Below, in pieces: positions 7,747 through 15,282 of a stretch of 21,299 nt of DNA (its first letter is position 1; every line of letters starts with the position of its first letter). Source of the DNA: Bacteroidia bacterium. Its GTDB lineage: Bacteria > Bacteroidota > Bacteroidia > Chitinophagales > Saprospiraceae. The stretch covers positions 1 through 21,299 of the forward strand of contig JAUIIF010000011.1 of NCBI GenBank assembly GCA_030431945.1. The letters run 5' to 3'. Position numbers and translations under genes: made by a program. The notes beneath the pieces were generated by a model. The model saw only the letters and a list, made by a program, of their open reading frames with translations. It made no database searches and was not told the DNA's origin.

Positions 7747-9921
7747 ATCTTTGGCTGCCTGGCGTTCAGCTTCCAGCTCTTCATCCGTAGGGATGGTGCC
7801 GTCGGCACGTGGCATAATGGCTTTACGGCTGAGGCGGAGTTTACCGGTCCGCTCGTCGATATCGACGATTTTGAAGGTAACCTCATCTCCTTCGGAGAAA
7901 GCATCTTCTACGTTATCGATCCGGCTGTGGCTCATTTCAGAAACGTGCAGCAGGCCATCTTTTCCACCTTCAAAACCGACGAAGACACCGTAGGGCATAA
8001 TCGTTTTAACGGTACCGGTGTAGACACCGCCCACTTCGGGGGTGAAGGTGATTTTCTTAATCCGGGCAACGGCATCTTCGATGGAAGCCTTGTCGGAAGA
8101 AGCGATGGAAATATGTCCTTTACCGTCGATTTCATCAATGTTGATGTTGGTACCGGTCATTTCCTGCAGCTCCTGGATGATCTTACCGCCAGGTCCGATT
8201 ACCGCACCGATGTAAGACTTCTCAATGATCATCTTCACGATACGCGGCGCGTGTGGCTTGAGGTCATCGCGTGACACCTCCAGGGTCTTAGCCATTTCCC
8301 CCAGGATGTGGAGGCGGCCTTCACGGGCTTGCTTCAGGGCTTGCTCGAGTTGTTCGTAGGGCAGACCATCGATTTTGATGTCCATCTGGCAGGCCGTAAT
8401 TCCTTCGGTGGTACCGGTCAGTTTGAAGTCCATGTCGCCCAGGGCATCTTCGTCACCAAGGATATCGGAAAGGATAGCAATCTTGCCTCCTTCGGCAACC
8501 ATGCCCATGGCGATACCGGCTACGGCGCGCTTAAGCTTAACTCCACCATCCATCAGGGCCAGGGATCCGGCACAAACGGTGGCCATAGAAGAGGAGCCAT
8601 TGGATTCCATGATGTCTGAGACGAGACGGATCGTGTGGGTCATTTCATCGGGTAAAACCTGACGAATAGAACGGTGGGCAAGGTTGGCGTGGCCAACTTC
8701 GCGGCGGCCGGGGCCCCGCATCGGCTTTGTCTCTCCTACAGAGTAGGCGGGAAAATTGTAGTGGAGGATGAAATCGGCGTAGCTGTTTTCGTAAGCTACG
8801 TCAACCATCTGCTGGTCGGTCTTGGTACCCAGGGTAAGGCTGGTGAGCGACTGCGTCTCCCCCCGGTTAAAGATGGCAGAACCGTGGGCGGAGGGCAGGT
8901 AATCCACTTCCGTCCAGATGTCACGCACCTGATCGAATTTACGTCCGTCCAGGCGAATGCTTTCGTTCAGCATCAGGCCACGGATGGTTTTCTTCTGGAT
9001 TTTATCGTAGGCAGCGCTGAGTTGCTCCTTGTTTTCCAGTTGCCATTCTTCGCCTTTCTCCTCGAGCACGGCTTCCTTGAACTCCGTCTTTACCTGCTTG
9101 AAGGCATCTTTGCGCTGCTGCTTGTTGAGGGCGCCCCGGGCAACGGTTTCCACGGCTGCTTTGACTTTACCCTCAACGTAGCTGAGGAGGTCTTCGTCAA
9201 TCTCTTCAATTTCGACTTCGCGGGGGGTGGGGTTTACCTGGGCGCGCAGTTCCAGCTGTGCCTTACACATGGTTTTGATGGCCTCGTGGCCGACCTTGAG
9301 GGCTTCGATGATGGACTTTTCGTCCACCTCCTTACACTCTCCTTCCACCATCATGATGTTGTCGGCATCAGCAGCAACGATGAGGTCGAGGTCAGCATCC
9401 TTCAGCGCAGAGCGATCCGGGTTGATCACGTACTCGCCATCGATACGGCCGACACGGCACTCGGAGATTGGTCCGGCAAAGGGAATATCAGAAACCATCA
9501 GGGCCGCACTTGCGGCCAGCCCCGCCAGTGCGTCGGGCATAACTTCCGGATCAAGGGAAATCAGGTTAATAATTACCTGCGTATCGAACATGTAGCCTTT
9601 GGGGAAAAGCGGACGAATGGCCCGGTCAACGATCCGGCTAATGAGGATTTCGTAATCGTTCAGACGGGTTTCGCGGCGGAAAAAGTTGCCGGGAATCCGG
9701 CCGGCGGCGGCGAATTTTTCCTGGTAGTCGACACTGAGGGGGAAGAAGGACTGGCCTTCACGAATACTGTGCGAGGAGACGACGGAGCAGAAGAGCATGG
9801 TCTTTCCGCACTTTACGACGACAGAGCCATCAGCCTGTGTGGCCAGCTTGCCGGTTTCGATGGTTACTTCACGCCCGTTTGGCAAGGCGAAGTTAACCGT
9901 CATTGGGGTCTTATTACCCAT
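7657..9921 (-). CDS. pnp: Polyribonucleotide nucleotidyltransferase (PNPase)
   Basis: Phosphorolytic 3'-5' exoribonuclease of mRNA decay; cytosolic trimer. In 754 residues it has two RNase PH cores (about 10-240 and 330-550), the second with the catalytic-site segments SNGSSSMATVCAG and LGDMDFKLTGT. A KH domain has its GPGG loop at 576-579, and an S1 domain starts near 630 (GVYTGTVKTIMPYGVFV). Everything to about residue 715 is typical. The last 30 residues (725-754) are unusual: 15 Arg, 9 Asp, 5 Gly and 1 Pro in RGD/RRD repeats, forming a basic disordered tail. Start is the ATG at 9921; a second Met at residue 7 is possible. rpsO, a common neighbour, is absent. A likely promoter lies about 315 nt upstream. 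Confidence 0.97.
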   Translation of the reverse strand: MGNKTPMTVNFALPNGREVTIETGKLATQADGSVVVKCGKTMLFCSVVSSHSIREGQSFFPLSVDYQEKFAAAGRIPGNFFRRETRLNDYEILISRIVDRAIRPLFPKGYMFDTQVIINLISLDPEVMPDALAGLAASAALMVSDIPFAGPISECRVGRIDGEYVINPDRSALKDADLDLIVAADADNIMMVEGECKEVDEKSIIEALKVGHEAIKTMCKAQLELRAQVNPTPREVEIEEIDEDLLSYVEGKVKAAVETVARGALNKQQRKDAFKQVKTEFKEAVLEEKGEEWQLENKEQLSAAYDKIQKKTIRGLMLNESIRLDGRKFDQVRDIWTEVDYLPSAHGSAIFNRGETQSLTSLTLGTKTDQQMVDVAYENSYADFILHYNFPAYSVGETKPMRGPGRREVGHANLAHRSIRQVLPDEMTHTIRLVSDIMESNGSSSMATVCAGSLALMDGGVKLKRAVAGIAMGMVAEGGKIAILSDILGDEDALGDMDFKLTGTTEGITACQMDIKIDGLPYEQLEQALKQAREGRLHILGEMAKTLEVSRDDLKPHAPRIVKMIIEKSYIGAVIGPGGKIIQELQEMTGTNINIDEIDGKGHISIASSDKASIEDAVARIKKITFTPEVGGVYTGTVKTIMPYGVFVGFEGGKDGLLHVSEMSHSRIDNVEDAFSEGDEVTFKIVDIDERTGKLRLSRKAIMPRADGTIPTDEELEAERQAAKDRPRRDRGDRGDRGDRRGGRDRRDRRDRRD

Positions 9922-10234
9922 GGTATATAAATGACTTGGTTAGTTATTCAAATTGTAGGTAGAAAGGATAACCAGGCAGTAATGCTGCTGTTACCACTTT
10001 CCTGGCACCTGCGGCCGCGCCCAAATTCCCCCGTCGGGGCAATAGGAGTACACAGCATTGCGGGCGCAACAGCGAAATAAAACAGCCTTGGAAGGGGGAG
10101 GGAGAATGTGCCGGTGGCACAGGAAAGTGCAACGCAATGGTTGCGGGGAGTCTTCATCCCGCCGGTGGTCCGCTTCTTGAACCGGCGGCAGCCGCACGTT
10201 TGCGACATCAATCTATGGTCATTTTATATCGGCG
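9922..10234 (-). promoter_or_regulatory. Putative long structured 5' leader of pnp
   Basis: If transcription starts just after the box at 10235-10242, pnp has a leader of about 310 nt. It holds several inverted repeats: CCGCCGGT/ACCGGCGG (10159-10166 and 10181-10188), TGTGCC/GGCACA (10107-10121), CCCC/GGGG (10029-10039), and a long-range 10-bp perfect pair CACTTTCCTG/CAGGAAAGTG (9995-10004 and 10120-10129) enclosing about 115 nt. It also contains one copy of the 15-bp dispersed word. No open frame here resembles rpsO or another known protein. PNPase genes in enterobacteria are autoregulated through leader hairpins; the parallel here is inference. Confidence 0.4.
10006..10022 (+). repeat. Dispersed 15-bp NotI-containing word, copy 1
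   Basis: CACCTGCGGCCGCGCCC, intergenic in the pnp leader. It is identical over 17 bp to copy 4 at 19790-19806. The shared core of all copies is CCTGCGGCCGCGCCC. Confidence 0.75.
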
Positions 10235-10242
10235 CAAAGATA
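10235..10242 (-). promoter_or_regulatory. Promoter -7 box, probably for pnp
   Basis: TATCTTTG on the minus strand is an exact TAnnTTTG match, in the same GCGCAAAGATA context as the box upstream of ompH at 14386-14393. TTC 18 nt upstream is a poor -33 element. The only downstream minus-strand gene is pnp. Confidence 0.5.
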
Positions 10243-10283
10243 GGTATTTTTCCTTCTACTGAACATCCTTAAATATTTCTGCT

Positions 10284-10312
10284 TTGAAACAGTAGCAACA
10301 ATACTATTTTTG
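10284..10312 (+). promoter_or_regulatory. Promoter for the CHASE3 kinase operon
   Basis: TTG at 10284-10286 and TATTTTTG at 10305-10312 match both Bacteroidota promoter elements, with an 18-nt spacer (usual 19-21). The box ends 7 nt before the TTG start codon at 10320, so little or no leader would remain. Confidence 0.6.
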
Positions 10313-10319
10313 GTTAAAC

Positions 10320-11783
10320 TTGCCCACCTTGCTTGCGCAGAAGACATCCGATTCTACCCCGCTGCAGTTACTGCAGCAACGACGCCAAGTGTTTCGGGTG
10401 GTAATCTTTGCCATCCTGGCGCTGCTCTCCTTATTGATTGCAGATTTTTTCGCCCTGGAAATCAGCAAAGCTTCCCGGAAGGAGCTGCTGCGGGCCAATG
10501 AACTGGAACGGACCCTCTCCAACATTCTTTCTTCCCTCCAGGACGCCGAAACCGGCCAGCGGGGGTACTTACTGACCGGCGACCAGGAGTACCTCGACCC
10601 TTACCTCAAATCGCTCCGGGCAATGCCGGAACAATTAGCAACCCTCCGGTCTTTCCTGCCGCCAAATGGCGGTGCCAAGCGCTACTACGTTATTGACAGC
10701 CTGATCATCAGTAAGTTTGACAATGTATCGGCTTCCATCGGGATAAAGCGCCAACACAAGGATTCGAGCAATTACGCGATCCCCCAGACAAATGCTCTCC
10801 TGGGCAAAGCAACGATGGATACCCTCCGGGAAGAAATAAGGCTACTGCGCAATGATGAACGGGCAAAGGTGACCAAAAACATTGCGCGCATGAAGACTCT
10901 GACGGGCCTCTCCCTGGCGCTCCGGATGATTGTAGTCCTCATTGTTTCCCTCATCCTGTACTTTATCTATTCCCGGATGCTTCCCCTTAACCTGCAGCTG
11001 GAACGGGTGATGCAGGACAAAGACCGTGAGATCAGTGTGCGGCGGGCAGCAGAGGCCCGCAACCAGGAACTGATCAAAACCCTGGAAAATAAAAACGAAG
11101 AGCTGGATAACTTTGCCTACATCGCTTCCCACGATCTGCAGGAACCCTTGCGCACGGTAAAAAACTTTGTCACCGTCATTCAGGAAGATTTTGGCGATAA
11201 CATCGGCCCGGAGGGCGAAACTTATTTCTCCTTTATTACCGATGCCACGGACCGGATGAGCCTGATGATCAAAACGCTCCTGAACTACAGCCAGCTGGGC
11301 AGGGGCAAGAAAGTGAAACAGGTTGACCTGAATCAGGTCCTGGAAGGAGCCAGGCAGAACCTCCTGCACCAGATTACCGAAACTAAAGCCACCATAACGG
11401 CGGAAAAGCTGCCGACTTTACCGGGTTACCCCGTCGAACTCCAGCAGGTTTTTCAGAACCTGCTCAGCAACGCCATGAAGTTTACCCGCCCCGGGGTTCC
11501 CCCGGAGATTTCGATCAGCTGTACCAAAACCCCCACCCACTACGAACTGGCGTTTCGGGATAACGGAATAGGGATTGCCGAAAAATCCCTCGCTAAAATT
11601 TTTAAGATGTTTACCCGCGTTAACAGTGCGGGCGCCTTCGAAGGCCACGGCATCGGTCTTTCTTTTTGTCGAAAAATCATAGAATCCCACGGCGGCCGCA
11701 TCAGGGTATCCTCTACCCCGGGCACCGGCTCTACTTTTACCCTAACCTTACCCCACCATGCCAAAAATGATCAAAAAGCTTAA
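10320..11783 (+). CDS. CHASE3-domain membrane sensor histidine kinase
   Basis: A 487-residue inner-membrane kinase. The first helix spans about residues 25-46 (VFRVVIFAILALLSLLIADF). A periplasmic CHASE3 domain, about 47-200, carries the family signature SLQDAETGQRGYLLTGDQEYL. The second helix is about 202-218. A charged coiled segment (about 228-262) leads to HisKA with H-box FAYIASHDLQEPLR, phosphoacceptor H271. The ATPase domain has N384 (NLLSNAMKF), G1 DNGIGI (D414) and G2 GHGIGLSF (about 443-450). The frame is bounded by a stop at 10293 and has no ATG before the first helix, so the start is probably TTG at 10320 (or TTG at 10329). The receiver gene overlaps its last 26 nt. The CHASE3 ligand is unknown. 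Confidence 0.92.
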   Translation: MPTLLAQKTSDSTPLQLLQQRRQVFRVVIFAILALLSLLIADFFALEISKASRKELLRANELERTLSNILSSLQDAETGQRGYLLTGDQEYLDPYLKSLRAMPEQLATLRSFLPPNGGAKRYYVIDSLIISKFDNVSASIGIKRQHKDSSNYAIPQTNALLGKATMDTLREEIRLLRNDERAKVTKNIARMKTLTGLSLALRMIVVLIVSLILYFIYSRMLPLNLQLERVMQDKDREISVRRAAEARNQELIKTLENKNEELDNFAYIASHDLQEPLRTVKNFVTVIQEDFGDNIGPEGETYFSFITDATDRMSLMIKTLLNYSQLGRGKKVKQVDLNQVLEGARQNLLHQITETKATITAEKLPTLPGYPVELQQVFQNLLSNAMKFTRPGVPPEISISCTKTPTHYELAFRDNGIGIAEKSLAKIFKMFTRVNSAGAFEGHGIGLSFCRKIIESHGGRIRVSSTPGTGSTFTLTLPHHAKNDQKA

Positions 11784-12210
11784 ACGGATCTTATTAATTG
11801 ACGACTCTTCTGCCGACAATTTCATTCACCAGCGGTACATCGAAAAAGCGAACGTTACGGAATCAATTGTCATCAAACAAAATGGCGAAGAGGCCCTCGA
11901 GTACCTGAAGACCGTTTTAACCGACAACCAGTTTCCCCAGCCGGAACTTATCTTTCTTGACATCAATATGCCGGTTATGGATGGTTGGGAGTTCCTGGAA
12001 AAGTACCAGGAGCTGATGGCCGAGCAAAAGGCCCGGATCATTCTGACCATGCTGACCACTTCAACCGCTTCGCGCGATCGGGAACGCGCCCGGCAGTATC
12101 CTCACCTGACGGAATTTATCGAGAAACCGTTGACGGATAAAATATTGCTCGCAATCGTTCGTCAGTATTTCCCCGATCATTTTGAGCAGGAAGGGCAGGA
12201 AGAAGAATAA
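11758..12210 (+). CDS. CheY-like single-domain response regulator
   Basis: A 150-residue receiver domain with no output domain. The acidic pair D15-D16 (ILLIDDSS), phosphoacceptor D68 (LIFLDINMPVMDG), the threonines of TMLTTST near residue 100 and the lysine of EKPLTD near 124 are all present, so it should be phosphorylatable. It ends in an acidic tail (EQEGQEEE). The ATG at 11758 lies inside the kinase gene, 26 nt before its stop, so the pair is translationally coupled and the kinase is the probable phosphodonor. A second in-frame ATG at 11767 is also possible. Such stand-alone receivers usually pass phosphate on or bind a protein partner; the partner is not visible here. Confidence 0.93.
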   Translation: MPKMIKKLKRILLIDDSSADNFIHQRYIEKANVTESIVIKQNGEEALEYLKTVLTDNQFPQPELIFLDINMPVMDGWEFLEKYQELMAEQKARIILTMLTTSTASRDRERARQYPHLTEFIEKPLTDKILLAIVRQYFPDHFEQEGQEEE

Positions 12211-12242
12211 AGAGGATGCGTATCAGCACTACGCCGTCCTCT
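12211..12242. terminator. Hairpin between receiver gene and dinB-like gene
   Basis: It starts directly after the receiver stop codon. AGAGGA/TCCTCT (6 bp) and GCGTA/TACGC (5 bp) stack with a small internal bulge and a 7-nt loop. On the plus strand no T-run follows; on the minus strand TTATTCTTCTT follows, so it may serve the convergent DinB-like gene better. Confidence 0.5.
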
Positions 12243-12286
12243 CAAAACGGCTGTACCTAAGCCGGAGAAGGTGTATACCTGGTGCC

Positions 12287-12754
12287 TTACAGCAGCTTCT
12301 GCAGGGCCAGCATTGTCCCCAGATGCATCGCTTCGTGCAGATTATTGAAGACCAGCGCATCTTCGATACTGGACAGGGTTACGCCGTAGCTGGTCGTGTA
12401 TTCCCGGAAATTGCTGAAGTCTTTATGTTCCAGATCATGGACCAGTAAGTCCACCCGCTGCTGCAGGCCCTCGCCAATCAGACCATAATCTTCCTCCGGG
12501 CAGGGCGGTTCCGGCCTGGAGCCCTTGCGGTAGCGGTTGATAAAAGCTTCCCCCGACGGCAGCGGCAGGCCCGCCAGGCCGTAGGTAAGCAATTCCATCG
12601 TGGCGATTACGTGTCCGGCATTCCACAACAGGTTATTATTAAAACCAGCGGGAACCATGTTCAGCTGCTCAAAATTGTAGTTATCGTAAATTCCCTGCAG
12701 GTTCTTACGGGTGGCCCTCAGCAGGGAAACGGACTTTTCAGTATGCGGATTCAT
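12287..12754 (-). CDS. DinB/YfiT-like putative metalloprotein
   Basis: A 155-residue protein of the DinB four-helix-bundle superfamily. The three metal-ligand histidines typical of the family are visible: H48 in LLWNAGHVIATMELL, and H140 and H144 in FNNLHEAMHLGTMLALQ. Members include thiol-dependent S-transferases (bacillithiol, mycothiol) and many uncharacterised proteins; the substrate here is unknown. There is no signal peptide, so it is cytosolic. It is the last gene of the minus-strand cluster, 56 nt after murI. TACCTTGG (12759-12766), one mismatch from the -7 box, ends 4 nt before the ATG and may give it its own near-leaderless transcript. Confidence 0.85.
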   Translation of the reverse strand: MNPHTEKSVSLLRATRKNLQGIYDNYNFEQLNMVPAGFNNNLLWNAGHVIATMELLTYGLAGLPLPSGEAFINRYRKGSRPEPPCPEEDYGLIGEGLQQRVDLLVHDLEHKDFSNFREYTTSYGVTLSSIEDALVFNNLHEAMHLGTMLALQKLL

Positions 12755-12758
12755 GCCC

Positions 12759-12766
12759 CCAAGGTA
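12759..12766 (-). promoter_or_regulatory. Possible -7 box for the DinB-like gene
   Basis: TACCTTGG on the minus strand, one mismatch from TAnnTTTG, lies 4 nt upstream of the ATG. About 23 nt further upstream is an imperfect palindrome CAGAAAATATTCTG (12790-12803), which could be an operator overlapping the -33 region. Confidence 0.3.
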
Positions 12767-12810
12767 GGCATTCCGACAGCTTAAAATGGCAGAAAATATT
12801 CTGCTTGCGG

Positions 12811-13695
12811 CTACTCCAGCAGCAACTGCGGCACCAGCAGTTTACGCCCGGCGTTCAGCCGTGGCAAGGCCAGCAAAGTCCTTTGCAGCGGCACCCCCGT
12901 CTCCGTACTGCAAAAGGTATGGGCGCGGCCGCAGGATGCAGGGGAAGTAGTAAGCGGCCGGGCAGCTTCCAGCTGGTGCTTCACCAGCAATCGTTCTACC
13001 TGCCGCGCTGCGGCAGGTGCGGGGTCGATGATGGCGACCTCCGGCCCGCAGATGCTTTCAATATCTCCACGAATCAGGGGGTAATGGGTACACCCCAGCA
13101 CGAGGGCCTCTATCTTATCCGCCAACATGGGCGCTAAGATGGGCTCCAGGTAAGCGCGGACTGCGGGGCTCCCGGCGCCTTCCGCTTCAATCAGCGGCAC
13201 CAGGCCGGGGCACGGGTTTTGGTGGACGGGCCGGCTACCCAGGTACCGGGCACGTAAGGCAGCGTACCGGCTGCTGTTCAGGGTGGCGGCAGTGGCCAGC
13301 ACCCCAACGCGGGCTGCAGCAGCAGCCGGCTTCAGGGCTGGTTCCAAACCTACAAACGGTACGGCGGGAAATGTCTCCCGCAATTCGTCGATGGCCAGAC
13401 TGGTGGCCGTATTGCACGCCACCACCACCATCTTTACCCCGGCAGCAAGCAGCCACCGGGTAATGATCTGGCTGCGCGCAATGATCTCACTCGCCGGCCG
13501 GGGACCGTAAGGAGCGTAAGCATTGTCCGCTACGTAAAGCAGTTGCTCCTCCGGCAGGAGTTCCTGGATGGCCACGGCTACCGAAAGGCCACCGATGCCC
13601 GAATCAAAAATGCCGACAGCGCCGGAGAAAGCTCCGGGGGAGCCTTGCCACCGTAGTTTTGATCTGACCTGATCCGTAGAAGAAGATGCGTGCAT
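12811..13695 (-). CDS. murI: Glutamate racemase
   Basis: Interconverts L- and D-glutamate, supplying D-Glu for peptidoglycan; cytosolic, cofactor-independent. The family hallmarks are present: IFDSGIGGLSV with D31, ADNAYAPYG, the catalytic cysteine C94 in VVACNTATS, and the second catalytic cysteine C202 in LGCTHYPL. The length, 294 residues, exceeds the usual 260-275 because of a polar N-terminal extension of about 25 residues before GIFDSG. A promoter-like box just upstream of the ATG at 13695 supports that start. The C-terminal part before HTFCSTETG contains a copy of the 15-bp dispersed word (encoding part of SCGRAH) in what should be a loop. It follows the ompH pair but is separated from it by a strong terminator. 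Confidence 0.95.
   Translation of the reverse strand: MHASSSTDQVRSKLRWQGSPGAFSGAVGIFDSGIGGLSVAVAIQELLPEEQLLYVADNAYAPYGPRPASEIIARSQIITRWLLAAGVKMVVVACNTATSLAIDELRETFPAVPFVGLEPALKPAAAAARVGVLATAATLNSSRYAALRARYLGSRPVHQNPCPGLVPLIEAEGAGSPAVRAYLEPILAPMLADKIEALVLGCTHYPLIRGDIESICGPEVAIIDPAPAAARQVERLLVKHQLEAARPLTTSPASCGRAHTFCSTETGVPLQRTLLALPRLNAGRKLLVPQLLLE
12921..12935 (-). repeat. Dispersed 15-bp NotI-containing word, copy 2 (inside murI)
   Basis: On the minus strand it reads CCTGCGGCCGCGCCC and is translated as part of SCGRAH in the C-terminal region of MurI. Confidence 0.7.
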
Positions 13696-13703
13696 TTGCG
13701 CTG

Positions 13704-13711
13704 CTAAGATA
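13704..13711 (-). promoter_or_regulatory. Promoter -7 box for murI
   Basis: TATCTTAG on the minus strand, one mismatch from TAnnTTTG, ends 8 nt before the murI ATG. Since a strong terminator lies just upstream (13751-13791), murI needs its own promoter, and this is the best candidate. Confidence 0.4.
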
Positions 13712-13750
13712 TAAACCTTTGGGGTACCGGTGAACGAACGCGAGGCAGAA

Positions 13751-13791
13751 TAAAAAACGGGTTATCAGTCCGTGAAGACTGATAACCCGTT
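13751..13791 (-). terminator. Strong intrinsic terminator of the ompH genes
   Basis: Arms 13756-13770 and 13777-13791 form a perfect 15-bp stem with a 6-nt loop. On the minus strand it is followed by TTTTTTA. It lies 52 nt beyond the ompH stop codon and upstream of murI, so it separates the two transcription units. Confidence 0.92.
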
Positions 13792-13843
13792 GATTTGCCG
13801 AAGTACCGCTCCGGCATCTTGGTGGTCAATGACCACCCGTAGC

Positions 13844-14350
13844 TTAGATACCGAGCTTGGCCCGAACGGCTGCGCTGACGTCTGCAGCTTCTTCGCCGTA
13901 AAGGAGTACCTGCTGGTCAAAGATGAACTGGTAGCCACCTTCCTTAGCGACAGCTTCAATCGCCGAGTTTACACTGTCGTAAATGGGCTTGAGCAATTCA
14001 GCACGCTTTTCCTGCAGGTCAGAGACCATGTCCTGTTCAAACTTACCGATTTCGGCCTGACGGGCTTCGAGCTTTACGGATTCTTCCTGCTGCTGCTTAG
14101 GCGTAAGGTCACCGGCGGCGGCCTGGTCCTGCAGCACCTTTACGTCTGCCTGGAATTTTTCGACCATTCCCTGGCCTTTCTTCTGCAGCTGCTTCTGCAG
14201 TGCTTCAAGGTTAGACTCGGCAGCCTTCATGGCGGGCATTTCAGCGAGGATGGCCGCAGAGTTTACGTAGCCGAATTTTTGTGCGGAGACGGTTGCCGTG
14301 GCGGCAAGCATCATTACGGCCACGAGGGCCAGTTGGAGAAACTTTTTCAT
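13844..14350 (-). CDS. OmpH/Skp-family periplasmic chaperone (second copy)
   Basis: A 168-residue periplasmic protein. The signal peptide is residues 1-23 with likely cleavage after VSA (TATVSA|QKFGYVN). The mature start QKFGYVNSAAILAEMP is the conserved Skp/OmpH opening strand, followed by a long Gln/Lys/Glu-rich coiled-coil region (about 40-125, ALQKQLQKKGQGMVEKFQ) that forms the tentacles, and a closing strand region (GGYQFIFDQQVLLYG). Skp proteins trimerise and hold unfolded outer-membrane proteins for BamA insertion. It lies 108 nt after the first copy and has its own exact -7 box. In many Bacteroidota bamA precedes this pair; here it does not. Confidence 0.93.
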   Translation of the reverse strand: MKKFLQLALVAVMMLAATATVSAQKFGYVNSAAILAEMPAMKAAESNLEALQKQLQKKGQGMVEKFQADVKVLQDQAAAGDLTPKQQQEESVKLEARQAEIGKFEQDMVSDLQEKRAELLKPIYDSVNSAIEAVAKEGGYQFIFDQQVLLYGEEAADVSAAVRAKLGI

Positions 14351-14385
14351 TGGTTTTTAATTGAGTAGTTATCAATTAGCGGGCG

Positions 14386-14393
14386 CAAAGATA
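14386..14393 (-). promoter_or_regulatory. Promoter -7 box of the second ompH gene
   Basis: TATCTTTG on the minus strand, an exact TAnnTTTG match, gives a leader of roughly 30 nt to the ATG at 14350. No TTG is seen at the -33 position. Confidence 0.5.
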
Positions 14394-14458
14394 ATAAGAT
14401 TACGGTACCGACTAAAGATGACGTGAGTAATGTCCTTGGTTGGACGTGTTCAAAGGGA

Positions 14459-14977
14459 TTAATTTTTCAGCGCTCGCAGGATATCATCCGTCTTGTCGTA
14501 AGTGTCGCTGGCGAAAATAATGCCCGCGGCACCGGCCCGGTCGAAGATGTAGTCGTACCCGCGGGTAGAGGCATACTGCTCAATGGCTTCGTAGACCGCA
14601 TCCTGAATGGGTTTTACCAACTCCTGACGACGCTGGAAGAGGGCACCTTCAGGGCCGAAACGATCACGCTGCATCGCCTGCACCGCTTTTTCTTTATTGA
14701 TGATTTCATCTTCCCGGCTGGCGCGTTGGTCTTCCGTCAGCAAGACCTGGTCGGCCTGGTATTTGTTGTACATGCCTTTGATGACGTCGTACTCCTGGTT
14801 GATTTCCTGCTGCCATTTCGCAGCCAGTTGGTCGAGTTGTTCCTGGGCATCCTGGTACTCCGTAATGCTGCTGAGAATGCGCTCCATATCAACGGAGGCA
14901 AATTTTTGAGCATTCAGGCTTGTGCCGAAGCCAAACAAGGCTACCAGGGCTAGGAGAAAAAGGTTACGGATACGCAT
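14459..14977 (-). CDS. OmpH/Skp-family periplasmic chaperone (first copy)
   Basis: The frame is open further upstream, but the ATG at 14977 is chosen because it begins a clean signal peptide (MRIRNLFLLALVALFGFG, cleavage near LNA|QKF) and lies after an exact -7 box at 14999-15006. The protein is then 172 residues. The mature part starts QKFASVDMERILSSITEYQ, typical of Skp/OmpH, followed by a coiled-coil stretch (about 40-115) and the closing YDYIFDRAGAAGIIFAS strand. It diverges clearly from the second copy, so the two may serve different clients or form mixed trimers; this is inference. The role is outer-membrane protein chaperoning in the periplasm. Confidence 0.9.
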   Translation of the reverse strand: MRIRNLFLLALVALFGFGTSLNAQKFASVDMERILSSITEYQDAQEQLDQLAAKWQQEINQEYDVIKGMYNKYQADQVLLTEDQRASREDEIINKEKAVQAMQRDRFGPEGALFQRRQELVKPIQDAVYEAIEQYASTRGYDYIFDRAGAAGIIFASDTYDKTDDILRALKN

Positions 14978-14998
14978 GATAATTGTTCTTTTAGGGTC

Positions 14999-15006
14999 CA
15001 AAAGTA
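14999..15006 (-). promoter_or_regulatory. Promoter -7 box of the first ompH gene
   Basis: TACTTTTG on the minus strand is an exact TAnnTTTG match, 21 nt upstream of the ATG at 14977. It lies inside the longer open frame, which argues against the upstream start at 15043. Confidence 0.5.
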
Positions 15007-15196
15007 ATTCCGGCCGGCGGGCCGTCTGACCATATAGACGCACCCGGCAGGTTGAAGTTACGCCCTTTCCGAATATTTAAGAAACCAGCTTTTGACGTAA
15101 CTACTTGTTATTCATACAACTACAGCAAAACGAAGTAATTTTCACCTTAGGGTGTTTAACTAAAAATTAACGGCCTCCCCCCAGGCAGCGGCCTCA

Positions 15197-15210
15197 TTTC
15201 GGGCCCGAAA
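15197..15210. promoter_or_regulatory. Perfect 14-bp palindrome, possible operator
   Basis: TTTCGGGCCCGAAA reads the same on both strands. It sits between the divergent ompH and peroxiredoxin genes, 175 nt from the latter. No known regulator site is recognised. Confidence 0.3.
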
Positions 15211-15267
15211 GCGGTGCAAATGGGCCTGATTCTTCCGGCAGCCTGCTCCCGCAACGCAACCATTGCC

Positions 15268-15282
15268 CCTGCGGCCGCGCCC
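15268..15282 (+). repeat. Dispersed 15-bp NotI-containing word, copy 3
   Basis: CCTGCGGCCGCGCCC, intergenic between ompH and the peroxiredoxin gene, preceded by CC instead of CA. Confidence 0.75.

Noticed and set aside
8674..9930. 418-codon open frame on the plus strand
   Set aside because: It is the mirror frame of pnp, which has complete family motifs; the translation shows no known domain.
9948..10211. 87-codon minus-strand frame upstream of pnp, considered as rpsO (S15)
   Set aside because: The length is about right but the sequence has no S15 motifs and is Cys/Pro-rich; the region is better explained as a structured leader.
13000..13025. CTGCCGC/GCGGCAG inverted repeat considered as a terminator
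   Set aside because: It is inside the murI coding frame and encodes ordinary residues; no T-tract follows.
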